The notes beneath the pieces were generated by a model, which was not told where the DNA came from, ran no database searches, and saw only the letters and a list, made by a program, of their open reading frames with translations. Of a stretch of DNA of 64,000 nucleotides, positions 54,619-63,595 are shown one piece after another. This DNA is from Coleofasciculus sp. FACHB-1120 (GTDB lineage: Bacteria; Cyanobacteriota; Cyanobacteriia; Cyanobacteriales; FACHB-T130). The translations under genes were made by a program, and so were the position numbers. Numbering within the stretch: position 1 is the stretch's first letter; the number at the start of each line of letters is the position of its first letter. The stretch is taken from positions 124,001 through 188,000 of the forward strand of contig NZ_JACJTV010000003.1 in assembly GCF_014698845.1 (NCBI RefSeq), read 5' to 3'.

Positions 54619-55227
54619 GTGTACCGATATCTAATTTTTTACAAGCCTTATGGCGTCTTGACTCAGTTTACGGACAATACTCCAACTGAGCAGAAACGTA
54701 GCACACTGAAAGATTACATTCCCGTTCCCTTAGTTTATCCGGTGGGTCGTTTGGATTGGGATAGTGAAGGACTGCTGCTGTTGACGAATGATGGGCAAAT
54801 GCAGCATCGCTTGAGCAATCCTCGTTTTGGGCATCCCCGAACTTACTGGGTGCAGGTGGAACGCATTCCGGATGAAAATGCTCTGGGAAGTTTGCGAGAA
54901 GGTGTGGTTATTCAAGATTACCGGACGCGAAAGACATTGGTGCAGTTGTTACCTAATGAACCAGAACTACCGCCTCGCGATCCACCGATTCGCTTTCGCA
55001 AGAATGTGCCGACAGCGTGGGTGGAGATGACTTTGACGGAGGGACGAAATCGGCAGGTAAGACGGATGACGGCGGCGGTAGGATTTCCGACGCTGCGGCT
55101 GGTGCGAGTTGCGATCGCTCACTTGCATCTTGTAGGTCTGGAACCCGGACAGTGGCGCGATCTAACTTCAATTGAGTTAGAACTATTAAAGAAGCTGTGT
55201 CAAACTGATGCTAGTCGCATTCAGTAG
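54619..55227 (+). CDS. rluE: 23S rRNA pseudouridine synthase, RluE type
   Basis: It isomerises a uridine of 23S rRNA (U2457 in E. coli for RluE). The RsuA-family catalytic block is [17 protein letters not shown], with the nucleophilic Asp; the N-terminus has [14 protein letters not shown], and [25 protein letters not shown] closes the fold. There is no S4 domain in front, which fits RluE rather than RsuA/RluB. The start is GTG 54619; it is the only start near the conserved YLIFYKPYG. It follows short GGTAAT-type repeats after the DUF11 gene and is unrelated to that locus. Substrate position is inferred from the family. Confidence 0.9.
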   Translation: MYRYLIFYKPYGVLTQFTDNTPTEQKRSTLKDYIPVPLVYPVGRLDWDSEGLLLLTNDGQMQHRLSNPRFGHPRTYWVQVERIPDENALGSLREGVVIQDYRTRKTLVQLLPNEPELPPRDPPIRFRKNVPTAWVEMTLTEGRNRQVRRMTAAVGFPTLRLVRVAIAHLHLVGLEPGQWRDLTSIELELLKKLCQTDASRIQ

Positions 55228-55451
55228 TTACGAGTCGCGATCGCTCGGTGGGTAGCGATCGCAGTACTGTAGACGTAGCACAAATCATTGAGGGTGCAAG
55301 ACGTGCGGATGGCGTTGTCGTCTGCTAACGCTAACCTTAAGACTTCTACCTGTTGAGGTTGGAAGCTTCGATTGTGACGTGGCAAACTAGATCGCAGTTA
55401 CTTTGTCTCCCTTCAGTAAACACACCACACGGGAATTGAGGAAGTTCCGCC

Positions 55452-57761
55452 ATGCTTGTCTGTCCCGACTGTCAGTTTGAAAATCCAAATACCAACAAGT
55501 TTTGTCAAAAATGTGGAACTTCCCTAACCCACAAAGTTTGCTCTGAATGCAAAACTCAAGTGCCATTGAATCTTGTAGAGTGTCCCAATTGTGGTGCCAC
55601 GACGGGAACGGTGTGGTGGGCGATTCTCTCAAAAGATTCAAACTCGCAACTTGCCGCTTCCGGCTCAACCGTAGGAGAGCCGGAAGCGGCAACAGCTCCT
55701 TCTAGTGGGAATCGGGAAGTTGCAGATATCACCTCGTCTGCTGAAACAACACAGCCGTTACCGGCTGCGTCTTTAGACGCCAATGCAATGCCAACAGAGG
55801 TTACAGCCGAGCCAGACGAGACAACTGTACCCTTGCCGAACGCTTCAGGAGTACAGGAGTTGCAGGCAACCTCTGTACCAGCGGAAAACACTTTGCCAGC
55901 AGATTCTATAGCGTCTACAATATCGCCTTCCGATTCTGTTTCATCAACAGATGTTCAGACTCTAAACGCGGAGAACCCATTAACCGCCTCAAGTTCGGCT
56001 GCGGAGACTTCGACAGAGACGACCCGTGAAAATAGCAGTAGCGGGGAAACGAACCCAATCACACCACAGATTGTATATTTAGACCCCCAGCAGCGTTATC
56101 AATTGCTGGACGCCCTACCGTCTTATTCGGACAAGGCTGAGGTGATGGTGAGAGTTTTGGACTGTCAGCCGTTCCAAAAAGCTCCGCTTACAGCCATCAT
56201 GGAGCAACTACAAGGTTCTGAGGCCGTGAATGCTGGGAGTAACTCAGAAACAGTGGCTTCTTCGGCTCAATCGGTCAAAAACCGGAATTTTATTGACCAG
56301 ACTCTGAATGTAAATTCGTTAGCCGCCAAAAGTATTCCCAATATTGCCCAAGCATATTTGGATTTACAGAATAACTTGTCCCCGACCCTACCAGCGATTC
56401 ATGATGCATGGCAGCAGGACAGCACTTCTGTTGTGCTGTTAGAAGACCGTTCCCAATGGCCTTTGCTCAACGATCTGGGCAGTTATGCTCAAATTCCGCT
56501 GTTGCAGATTTTGTACTGGCTGGATGAAATGGCAAAACTGTGGGTAGCGCTAGAACCCTGGCAGATGCGTCAGAGTCTGCTGGAGCTATCAAACCTGCGT
56601 GTGGATGAAGATCAAACACTGTGCCTACAACGCTTGTATAAAGAGCCAGCCAACGCAACCTTGTCACTCCAAAATTTGGGGCAAGTCTGGAAAGAATTAT
56701 TTGAACTATCAGGGCGATCGCAGTTAGATTCTCTGGAGAAACTCTTGGACAACCTGCAAAGCGGTAAGATTCAAAACCCCTCAGACTTGCGATCGCAGCT
56801 ACAGGCGATCGCTGAAGAGCAAGAAGATTCTCAGGTCTCAAAAACTCGGATTCAGCCACCCCTCCCCTCAGAGAATCGTGTCCCTGACGCGAGCGAGGGC
56901 GATGATATGCCCACCATCATCCTGCCGATGCAGTTGCTTAGTCTCGACGATGCAGGTTGCACGGATATCGGGCGGCAACGGGAACACAATGAAGACAACT
57001 TTGGCATCAACACGGAAGTTAAAAAGCAAGAAACTCCACTAGGTCGAACCGTCCAAGCGCGAGGGCTGTATATTCTCTGTGACGGCATGGGAGGACACGC
57101 TGGGGGTGAAGTGGCAAGTGTGATGGCGGTGGATACTATCAGACGCTATTTCCAAGACAATTGGCAAAGCCGTTTACCTACAGAAGACCGTATTCGAGAG
57201 GCAGTGCTTTTAGCCAATAAAGCGATTTTTGATATTAATCAACAACAAGAACGTTCTGGCTCTGGACGAATGGGGACGACTCTTGTGATGGTTTTGATTG
57301 AGGATACCAAAGTAGCGATCGCTCATGTTGGGGATAGCCGCCTGTATCGTCTCAGCCGTAAACGCGGTTTAGAACAAATTACAATCGACCACGAAGTCGG
57401 CCAACGGGAAATCCAGCGAGGGGTAGATCCTGCCATTGCCTACGCTCGACCTGATGCCTACCAGCTGACCCAAGCTTTGGGACCGCGAGACGAGAATTTT
57501 GTCCGTCCTGATGTCCAATTTTTGGAACTCAATGAAGATACTTTATTGCTTCTGTGTTCCGATGGTTTATCAGATAACGACCTCATAGAAACTCACTGGC
57601 AAACTCACCTTTTGCCCCTCCTGAGTTCTAGAGCTAACCTGGATCAGGGTCTTTTGCAACTCATTGACCTCGCCAATCAGCACAACGGTCACGATAACAT
57701 CACAGCGGTGGCTATCCGAGCGAAAGTGCGACCCAACCTGGATCAACATCAGATGTTTTAA
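55452..57761 (+). CDS. PP2C-type Ser/Thr phosphatase with N-terminal zinc ribbons
   Basis: A cytosolic metal-dependent protein phosphatase of 769 residues. Residues 1-50 contain two zinc-ribbon-like modules (Cys 4, 7, 18, 21 and 30, 33, 44, 47). Residues about 60-215 are a Ser/Thr/Glu-rich disordered linker. Residues about 215-480 are a region I do not recognise (YLDPQQRYQLLDALP, helical). The PP2C domain follows from about 500: GCTDIGRQREHNEDNFG, LYILCDGMGGHAGGEVAS, MGTTLVMVLIEDT, AHVGDSRLYRL, LLLCSDGLSDND and GHDNITAVAI, so all metal-binding Asp residues are present. The next gene, 77 bases on, is an FHA-containing protein kinase, so the two probably act on the same targets. ATG 55452 has GAGGAA upstream. 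Confidence 0.9.
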   Translation: MLVCPDCQFENPNTNKFCQKCGTSLTHKVCSECKTQVPLNLVECPNCGATTGTVWWAILSKDSNSQLAASGSTVGEPEAATAPSSGNREVADITSSAETTQPLPAASLDANAMPTEVTAEPDETTVPLPNASGVQELQATSVPAENTLPADSIASTISPSDSVSSTDVQTLNAENPLTASSSAAETSTETTRENSSSGETNPITPQIVYLDPQQRYQLLDALPSYSDKAEVMVRVLDCQPFQKAPLTAIMEQLQGSEAVNAGSNSETVASSAQSVKNRNFIDQTLNVNSLAAKSIPNIAQAYLDLQNNLSPTLPAIHDAWQQDSTSVVLLEDRSQWPLLNDLGSYAQIPLLQILYWLDEMAKLWVALEPWQMRQSLLELSNLRVDEDQTLCLQRLYKEPANATLSLQNLGQVWKELFELSGRSQLDSLEKLLDNLQSGKIQNPSDLRSQLQAIAEEQEDSQVSKTRIQPPLPSENRVPDASEGDDMPTIILPMQLLSLDDAGCTDIGRQREHNEDNFGINTEVKKQETPLGRTVQARGLYILCDGMGGHAGGEVASVMAVDTIRRYFQDNWQSRLPTEDRIREAVLLANKAIFDINQQQERSGSGRMGTTLVMVLIEDTKVAIAHVGDSRLYRLSRKRGLEQITIDHEVGQREIQRGVDPAIAYARPDAYQLTQALGPRDENFVRPDVQFLELNEDTLLLLCSDGLSDNDLIETHWQTHLLPLLSSRANLDQGLLQLIDLANQHNGHDNITAVAIRAKVRPNLDQHQMF

Positions 57762-57779
57762 AAGTTTTGAATTTTGAGT

Positions 57780-57811
57780 TTTGAGTTTTGAATTCAAACT
57801 TAAAACTCAAA
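57780..57811. repeat. AT-rich inverted repeat between phosphatase and kinase
   Basis: TTTGAGTTTT (57780-57789) pairs with AAAACTCAAA (57802-57811), inside a run of TTTTGAATTTTGAG-type words that fills the whole 77-base gap. It may attenuate read-through into the kinase gene. Confidence 0.5.
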
Positions 57812-57838
57812 GCTCAAAGCTAATAACTCAAAACTATT

Positions 57839-59113
57839 ATGGTTACGCTGACCCTTCTCGCTCCCTCGTCTCCCTCTCCGCAGCAGTGGAACTTCCAAAA
57901 AGCATCCACGATTCGGATTGGTCGCGCCCCTGATAATGACGTAGTTCTTAATGATGGTATGGTTTCCAGGCACCATCTAGAACTCCGGAGAGTAGGCAAC
58001 TCATCCAGTAGCAACGGAGGCACGCCATCCGTCCAATGGTTGTTGGTCAATCAAGGCACGAATGGCACCTTTGTCAATGGCATTCTGGTTGCCCAGGGAG
58101 AGGTATCGGATGATTGCCTCATCCAGCTGGCGCGAGGAGGCCCGATCCTGAAATTCCAACTCAGCAGCAAAGAGGAGCCAGCCACTCTCTCTCAGAAGCC
58201 TGAAGAAAAGGCACACAGTCTTCCGATTCCACAGCCAGCAGTCAGTTCTCAAGCAGCTTGTTCTCACTCCGGAAATCCACCGGGTAACTTGTTCTGCATC
58301 CACTGCGGGCAACCTTTGGTAAAGATACATCGCCACATCCGTCAGTATCAGGTGTTGAGGACGCTGGGACAAGGAGGTATGGGCACCACGTATCTTGCCT
58401 GGGACCCCGAACGCCCGCGCGGGGCGGCTCTCGTGGTGCTAAAGGAAATGAATGCTGATATGGCACAAAATTCTAAAGCCAGAGAACTCTTTGAACGAGA
58501 GGCTCGTACCCTGAAGACGCTACATCATTCAGGAATTCCCCAGTATTATGACTTTTTTGTGGAGGGTGGCAAGAAATACCTGGCAATGGAGTTGATCCAA
58601 GGCGAGGATTTAGAAAAGCGCATCTATTTAAAAGGGCCAGTACACCTAAAGCAGGCGATTGAGTGGATGATTCAAGCCTGCGAAATCTTGGGCTATATTC
58701 ATAGCCAAGACCCGCCCCTCATCCACCGGGACATTAAACCGGCAAATTTGATGGTGCGTTTTCGGGACAATCAGGTGGTGGTATTGGATTTTGGAGCAGT
58801 CAAAGAAATTGGTACGCCACCGGGGACACGCATTGGTGCCCCAGATTATAGCGCCCCAGAACAAGATCGGGGTCAGCCAGTGACGCAATCAGATTTATAT
58901 GCGATTGGACCAACCCTGATTTTTCTGTTAAGTGGCGAAAGCCCCCAAAAGTTTTATAAACGAAAGGGGATGGGTTACAGATTCAATGTTGAAGGGATGC
59001 CGACAATTACACCCCAACTGCGGATCGTGATTGAGAAAGTGACAGAACCCCGACCGAGCGATCGCTATCAATCAGCATGGGAACTCTCCCAAGCTTTGAC
59101 CGCCTGTCTTTAA
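57839..59113 (+). CDS. FHA domain-containing Ser/Thr protein kinase
   Basis: A eukaryotic-type (Hanks) kinase of 424 residues. An FHA phosphothreonine-binding domain comes first (about 20-105), with GRAPDNDVVL, SRHH (43-46) and the NQGTNGTFVNG turn. A CxH...CIHC zinc ribbon lies at about 141-157. The kinase domain runs from about 168: G-loop LGQGGMGTTYLA, Lys202 in VVLKE, catalytic HRDIKPAN (Asp298), DFG (317-319) and YSAPEQ, so it should be active. There is no TM segment, so it is cytosolic. An FHA domain in front of the kinase suggests docking to phosphorylated partners or to itself. The PP2C phosphatase immediately upstream is the obvious antagonist. The stop overlaps the convergent DUF4327 gene by 4 bases. 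Confidence 0.92.
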   Translation: MVTLTLLAPSSPSPQQWNFQKASTIRIGRAPDNDVVLNDGMVSRHHLELRRVGNSSSSNGGTPSVQWLLVNQGTNGTFVNGILVAQGEVSDDCLIQLARGGPILKFQLSSKEEPATLSQKPEEKAHSLPIPQPAVSSQAACSHSGNPPGNLFCIHCGQPLVKIHRHIRQYQVLRTLGQGGMGTTYLAWDPERPRGAALVVLKEMNADMAQNSKARELFEREARTLKTLHHSGIPQYYDFFVEGGKKYLAMELIQGEDLEKRIYLKGPVHLKQAIEWMIQACEILGYIHSQDPPLIHRDIKPANLMVRFRDNQVVVLDFGAVKEIGTPPGTRIGAPDYSAPEQDRGQPVTQSDLYAIGPTLIFLLSGESPQKFYKRKGMGYRFNVEGMPTITPQLRIVIEKVTEPRPSDRYQSAWELSQALTACL

Positions 59114-59331
59114 TCCTCGTCTTCCCAAGCTTCAACCGCCAGCAGTTCGCTGACTGGATCTTGCATGGTGAATCCAAATTCCAACAGTTCTTTTTTCCAG
59201 TAAGACCACTCATCTCCATAGAGGAGAGCGATTTTCCAGAGTTTATCTGTGGGCTTGATAATATTCGATGTTACAAGTGAATGCATTTGACGCTGCATTT
59301 TCACCATTGGGTGAATTACTTGCTGAGTCAT
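59110..59331 (-). CDS. DUF4327 family small protein
   Basis: A 73-residue protein on the minus strand. It fits the cyanobacterial DUF4327 pattern: a helix with VKMQRQMHSLVTSNIIKPTD, then LWKIALLYGDEWSYWKKELLEF, and the closing MQDPVSELLAVEAWEDED, where members have a DLxxxEDW-like end. Function unknown; no TM segment or Cys cluster. ATG 59331 starts it; no strong ribosome site. Its last codon overlaps the kinase stop (59110-59113), so the genes are tail to tail. Composition is that of a real, conserved gene, not a shadow frame. Confidence 0.75.
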   Translation of the reverse strand: MTQQVIHPMVKMQRQMHSLVTSNIIKPTDKLWKIALLYGDEWSYWKKELLEFGFTMQDPVSELLAVEAWEDED

Positions 59332-59637
59332 AGGGTCTAGAAATCAGTTTTGTAAATACTAGAAAGTAAAAAAGCTTCCTGCTTCTGAGATTTAATGCGT
59401 AGAATTCTATGCGCTAGGGAAGCAATCCTTTATCCTTGTAGCGCATATCAGGGCATTCTGGCAAGTGTTTTGACAAGTTTTGTACGGAAATTACTACCGT
59501 CTCTTTCCCTAAAAGCGATTGGCAACTCTTTTGAGAACACAAACAGGAGTACCACTGGCTGCAATCGGAAGCATATACTTGAGGCTGGGAGGATTGGGAT
59601 AATTTCCTTCTACCCATGACCGATTTCCCTCAAAACA
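59332..59637. other. Intergenic region, DUF4327 / lipid kinase
   Basis: 306 bases with promoters for the two divergent genes. A near-palindrome, GCGTAGAATTCTATGC, lies at 59397-59412. No other element is recognised; short ORFs here show no family pattern. Confidence 0.45.
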
Positions 59638-60528
59638 ATGCAAATGAGTCAGCGGGCACTGCTATTAGTGAATCCGAATGCTCGACGAGGTCAAGACGCC
59701 AGACAGCAAGCATCTGAACGATTGCAACAATTGGGTTTTGAACTGGTGGATGAGAAGAGTGAAAATCCCAAGCAGTTTTCTGACCTGATTCGGAAACATC
59801 GCGAACAGGTTGATTTGGTCATCATTGGGGGTGGAGATGGCAGCGTTAATGCGGCAGTCGAAGGATTGTTAGATACTGACTTACCTTTGGCAATTTTGCC
59901 TTTAGGCACCGCCAATAATCTGGCGAGAACCCTAAACATTCCCCAGTCGCTGCCAAAAGCTTGCCAAATCATTGCTAATGGTCAAATTCAGCAGATTGAC
60001 TTGGGCTGGGTGAACGGGCAATATTTTTTCAACATTGCCAGTCTGGGACTGAGTGCAGAAGTAAACCGCAGAGTTTCTAAAAGATTAAAGCGGCATTGGG
60101 GCGTTTTTGCTTATATTGTTACGGCAGTGCAAGTTATTTCGACTGTGCGACCTTTTTGGGTTGATATCCACTGGGAAGGTCAGTCTATCGAAGTAAAAAC
60201 TTTGCAGATTACGGTGGGGAATGGTCGTTATTACGGCAGTGGCTTAGTGATTGCGGATGATGCCACCATTGACGATCAAAGGCTGGATCTGCATAGTTTG
60301 GAAATTAAGCATTGGAGGGAAACCCTACCCTTGGTATTTGCTGCTTTGCGGGGAAAATCTGCGATAGGTAGGGGGGTGCGTACCATCCAGGGTAAAGACA
60401 TTGAGTTATATACTCGAAAACCTTATCCAATTAACACCGACGGGGAAAGGACAACGGAGACGCCAGCCCGATTTCGGGTAATTCCACAAGCTCTATCGGT
60501 TTTTGTACCGTCATCTCCTAAAAGGTAG
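59638..60528 (+). CDS. Diacylglycerol kinase-like lipid kinase (YegS/DgkB type)
   Basis: A cytosolic or peripheral lipid kinase of 296 residues. The DAGK catalytic half is clear: LLLVNPNARRGQDAR (nucleotide-binding start), DLVIIGGGDGSVNAAVEGL, and LPLGTANNLARTLNIP. The C-terminal beta-sandwich half has IDLGWVNGQYFFNIASLGLSAEV and GNGRYYGSGLVIADDATIDD, closing with YPINTDGERTTETPARF, the usual end of YegS/DgkB proteins. The substrate could be diacylglycerol or a related lipid; a sphingosine-type specificity cannot be read from sequence. ATG 59638 is followed by another at 59644. It is convergent with the Uma2 gene. Confidence 0.88.
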   Translation: MQMSQRALLLVNPNARRGQDARQQASERLQQLGFELVDEKSENPKQFSDLIRKHREQVDLVIIGGGDGSVNAAVEGLLDTDLPLAILPLGTANNLARTLNIPQSLPKACQIIANGQIQQIDLGWVNGQYFFNIASLGLSAEVNRRVSKRLKRHWGVFAYIVTAVQVISTVRPFWVDIHWEGQSIEVKTLQITVGNGRYYGSGLVIADDATIDDQRLDLHSLEIKHWRETLPLVFAALRGKSAIGRGVRTIQGKDIELYTRKPYPINTDGERTTETPARFRVIPQALSVFVPSSPKR

Positions 60529-60551
60529 GTAAATAGGGTTAGAACGATCGC

Positions 60552-61313
60552 TTACTCTGGATCGATACCGAGCGATCGCAGTTGTTCAGCCAACCGCTTG
60601 GCGCGTTGTCGTTCTTGTTCTAGTTGCGATTGAGCCTGTTGAGCTTGCGTTTGTGCTTGTTCTAGTTGGGATTGAGCTTGTTGAGCTTGCGTTTGTGCTT
60701 GCTGAGCGCGTTCTACTGCCTGTTGAGCGGCTTCCTCCGGGGTCGGTACGCGATCGCCTTCTGGAGTAAAGTAGCGTAGCTGTCCCTGTTCTACGCCCAG
60801 ATACAAGCCTAGCTCCTCACTCCAACGCCAGCCGCTCTCGTTCGGGGCAATTTCTTGATATCTATTTCCCATCAATCGAAAACCTTGAAATTCTAGCGTA
60901 TCTGGCGAAAACCAGAAATATTCCGGCGTGCGGAAGCGATCTTGATACAAGTCTTTTTTCAACGTGCGGTCTGTCGCAGCAGTAGAAGTCGATAGCAACT
61001 CGATAATCAAATTGGGATACTTGCCATCTTCTTCCCACACCACCCAAGCATTGCGAGGACGTTTTTGAGTTGGCTTGACTAAGAAGAAATCGGGGCCCCG
61101 AAAATCTCGATTTCTCAGTTGTTGCCGACTAAAATAAATCGTGAGATTGGCACCGATAAAAAAATCCTCTGTTTCACGCCACAACCATTCCAGACAAGTA
61201 ACAAGCAACAGCAGTTGCATATAGTGCAAAGAACTTTCCATTTCTGGCTCATCACTATACAGTTGACTAGCGTCGGGCATCATCGCATCTAGTTGCTGGG
61301 CAGTTAAAGTCAT
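60552..61313 (-). CDS. Uma2 family (DUF820) protein with coiled-coil tail
   Basis: Uma2/DUF820 proteins have a PD-(D/E)XK nuclease-like fold and are greatly expanded in cyanobacteria; their role is unknown. The fold is seen in NLTIYFSRQQLRNRDFRGPDFFLV (Asp of the core), WEEDGKYPNLIIELLSTSTAATDRTLKKDLYQ (Glu and Lys) and TPEYFWFSPDTLEFQGFRL. The tail from about residue 190 is a Gln/Ala-rich coiled coil with two exact 42-bp units (AQTQAQQAQSQLEQ). An earlier ATG at 61385 is open, but ATG 61313 has GGGAG a few bases before it, so 254 residues is preferred. The gene seems intact. Confidence 0.85.
   Translation of the reverse strand: MTLTAQQLDAMMPDASQLYSDEPEMESSLHYMQLLLLVTCLEWLWRETEDFFIGANLTIYFSRQQLRNRDFRGPDFFLVKPTQKRPRNAWVVWEEDGKYPNLIIELLSTSTAATDRTLKKDLYQDRFRTPEYFWFSPDTLEFQGFRLMGNRYQEIAPNESGWRWSEELGLYLGVEQGQLRYFTPEGDRVPTPEEAAQQAVERAQQAQTQAQQAQSQLEQAQTQAQQAQSQLEQERQRAKRLAEQLRSLGIDPE
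60614..60697 (-). repeat. Two 42-bp coding repeats in the Uma2 tail
   Basis: Units at 60614-60655 and 60656-60697 differ at only a few bases. They encode the coiled-coil heptads of the Uma2 protein and could expand or contract by slippage. Confidence 0.7.
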
Positions 61314-61449
61314 CTTCTCTCCCTCGCACTGGTTTAGCTTCATTGTGGCGGATGAGAATGTGATCGCGTTTGAGGATTTTCTCAAAATGCGATCGCTATC
61401 AAATTTTATTGAGAAAGACGTAATTAACTCTGGTTTCTATATCTGGTTT

Positions 61450-63111
61450 CTACAATTGTGTTGCTGCAACTTCTGTCGTCCGACTTGCTGAAGATTGCAA
61501 CAGCAAACCGTACTCAATTCCTTCGACCACTGCCTGATAAGAAGCTTCTAAGATATTGCTAGAAACTCCCACAGTTGCCCAGCGCTGATGACCGTTGCTA
61601 GATTCCACGAGAACGCGAGTTTTGGCTGAAGTCCCCGCACCACTGTCCAGAATCCGCACTTTGTAGTCAGTCAAGTGAAATACGGCAATTTCTGGGTAGA
61701 AATTGACTAAAGCTTTGCGTAATGCAGCATCCAGCGCCGAAACTGGGCCATTTGCTTCCGCAGCTTCCAAGATATCTTTGCCATTGACAGCAACTTTCAC
61801 GGTGGCGAGGGCGTTTGCATTCCTGACGATATCGCAGTGAACTTGAAAACCCTTGAGTTCAAACATTTGCTGTCGTTGTCCCAATGCCTCGCGCATCAGC
61901 AAATCGAAACTTGCTTCTGCTGCCTCAAACTGATAGCCTTCATTCTCCAGTTCCTTAAGGCGGCGTAGAAGTTGGCGACAGGCGGGATCTTGTTTCTCTA
62001 GGTCAATGCCAAAACTGCGAGCCTTTGCCAAAATATTACTTAATCCAGCTTGGTCGGAAATCACAATTCGACGCTCGTTGCCGACTTGTTCTGGCTGAAT
62101 ATGTTCGTAAGTCAACGGGTTGCGTTCAACCGCCGAAACGTGGATGCCACCTTTGTGAGCAAACGCAGAACGACCCACAAACGGTGCGTGTTCATCGGGA
62201 GCCAGATTGACGACTTCGCTGATGGAACGACTGGCGGCTGTCAGGTGTAGCAGTTGTTCATCTTGAATACAGTCGTATCCCAGTTTGAGTTGCAAATTGG
62301 GAATCACAGAGCAAAGGTTAGCATTACCGCAGCGTTCGCCGTAGCCGTTGATGGTGCCTTGCACCATCCTAGCTCCTTCCATAACGGCTGCTAAAGCATT
62401 CGCCACTGCTGTATCAGAATCATTGTGCGTGTGAATGCCAAGAAGCGGGAGGTTTCGAGTTTTGAACTCACTGCTGGCTTCTGACTGCTGAGGGCTGATT
62501 CCGATTACACTGGCGACATCCCGGACAATTTGACTAATTTCGTGGGGAAGCGTGCCGCCATTGGTGTCGCAGAAGACGAGCCATTCTGCACCGGCGGCGA
62601 TCGCACTCTCTAAGGTCTTGAGCGCATAATCCCGATTGTGCTTATAGCCATCAAACCAGTGTTCCGCATCGTAAATCACCCGCCGCCCCTGACTGCGGAG
62701 ATATTCAATCGTATCTCCAATCATCGCCAGATTTTCTTCTAAGCTGGTCTTCAGACCTTCTGTAACCTGTAAATCCCAGGATTTGCCAAATATCGTCACC
62801 CAGCGCGTTCCCGCCGCGAGAATGGGCTGCAACATCGGATCTTCTGCCGCAGTTGTATGGGGACGGCGAGTCGAACAAAAGGCGACAATTTCTGAGAAGG
62901 AGAGTGGTTCTTCCTTCAATTGCCAAAAAAATTGTACATCTTTAGGATTTGCTCCAGGCCAACCCCCTTCAATAAATGGAACGCCCAACTTATCTAGCTT
63001 TCGGGCAATTCGCAACTTGTCTTCGAGTGACAGCGATAGCCCTTCGCGTTGGGCACCGTCGCGCAATGTCGTGTCGTAAATCCAAATTCGGTTTGTTTGA
63101 TCTGAGTGCAT
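61450..63111 (-). CDS. cimA: Citramalate synthase
   Basis: CimA condenses pyruvate with acetyl-CoA to (R)-citramalate, opening a threonine-independent route to isoleucine. The protein is of the isopropylmalate-synthase family: IWIYDTTLRDGAQREGLSLSLEDK (Arg-Asp metal and substrate site), LGIHTHNDSDTAVANALAAV (the HxH metal ligands), GTINGYGERCGNANL, then FAHKGGIHVSAVERNP. A regulatory LeuA-dimer domain fills the C-terminus (VKVAVNGKDILEAAEANGPVSALDAALRKAL). At 553 residues it is the long CimA type. ATG 63111 is clear. It is divergent from the ferredoxin gene across about 106 bases. LeuA is the main alternative, but the opening DGAQREGLSLS favours CimA. Confidence 0.92.
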   Translation of the reverse strand: MHSDQTNRIWIYDTTLRDGAQREGLSLSLEDKLRIARKLDKLGVPFIEGGWPGANPKDVQFFWQLKEEPLSFSEIVAFCSTRRPHTTAAEDPMLQPILAAGTRWVTIFGKSWDLQVTEGLKTSLEENLAMIGDTIEYLRSQGRRVIYDAEHWFDGYKHNRDYALKTLESAIAAGAEWLVFCDTNGGTLPHEISQIVRDVASVIGISPQQSEASSEFKTRNLPLLGIHTHNDSDTAVANALAAVMEGARMVQGTINGYGERCGNANLCSVIPNLQLKLGYDCIQDEQLLHLTAASRSISEVVNLAPDEHAPFVGRSAFAHKGGIHVSAVERNPLTYEHIQPEQVGNERRIVISDQAGLSNILAKARSFGIDLEKQDPACRQLLRRLKELENEGYQFEAAEASFDLLMREALGQRQQMFELKGFQVHCDIVRNANALATVKVAVNGKDILEAAEANGPVSALDAALRKALVNFYPEIAVFHLTDYKVRILDSGAGTSAKTRVLVESSNGHQRWATVGVSSNILEASYQAVVEGIEYGLLLQSSASRTTEVAATQL

Positions 63112-63217
63112 GGGAAGTTGTCGCCGAGGGAGAAAATTTAACAGCTAATTTTGTAAAGAACTGTAAAAATAAAGTGAAGATAAATCGTCACTCAAGAGGC
63201 TCGTTGAATCCATCATT

Positions 63218-63556
63218 ATGCCAAAGGTAACAGCTCAAGGAAAAACGTTTGAGTGCAACACGGGGGCTAATCTGCGTAAAGTGCTATTGGAAAATGGCAT
63301 CGACCTCTACAATGGCAAGGCAAAAATCATTAACTGCCAGGGAATTGGTACCTGTGGCACCTGTGCAGTGGCAGTAGAAGGAAACGTTTCCGAAGCCAAC
63401 TGGAAAGATAAAACCCGGCGATCGCTTCCTCCTCATTCTCCCACGGCAAACCGTCGCTTAGCTTGTCAAACCCAGGTTTTAGGAGATGTCAAAGTAACCA
63501 AATTTGATGGATTTTGGGGACAAGGCACTCAAACGGTTTGGACGCCGCAACAATAA
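63218..63556 (+). CDS. [2Fe-2S] ferredoxin with adrenodoxin-like Cys spacing
   Basis: A 112-residue soluble electron carrier. Cluster ligands are Cys40, Cys46, Cys49 and Cys83 (IINCQGIGTCGTCAV ... LACQTQ), spaced CX5CX2C and then 33 residues. Plant-type photosynthetic ferredoxins have CX4CX2C, so this copy is closer to the adrenodoxin-type arrangement; it is unlikely to be the main PetF. The start MPKVTAQGKTFECNTGANLRKVLLENG follows the beta-grasp pattern. It is followed after 39 bases by a two-TM protein on the same strand that could be a membrane partner. ATG 63218 is clear. Confidence 0.87.
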   Translation: MPKVTAQGKTFECNTGANLRKVLLENGIDLYNGKAKIINCQGIGTCGTCAVAVEGNVSEANWKDKTRRSLPPHSPTANRRLACQTQVLGDVKVTKFDGFWGQGTQTVWTPQQ

Positions 63557-63595
63557 ACAATTTCAGTTTTAAATTTTAGATTTTGAGTTAAAAGC

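Noticed and set aside
59395-59619. Small ORFs in both directions between DUF4327 and the lipid kinase
   Set aside because: Cys/Ser-rich translations without family pattern in an AT-rich promoter region.
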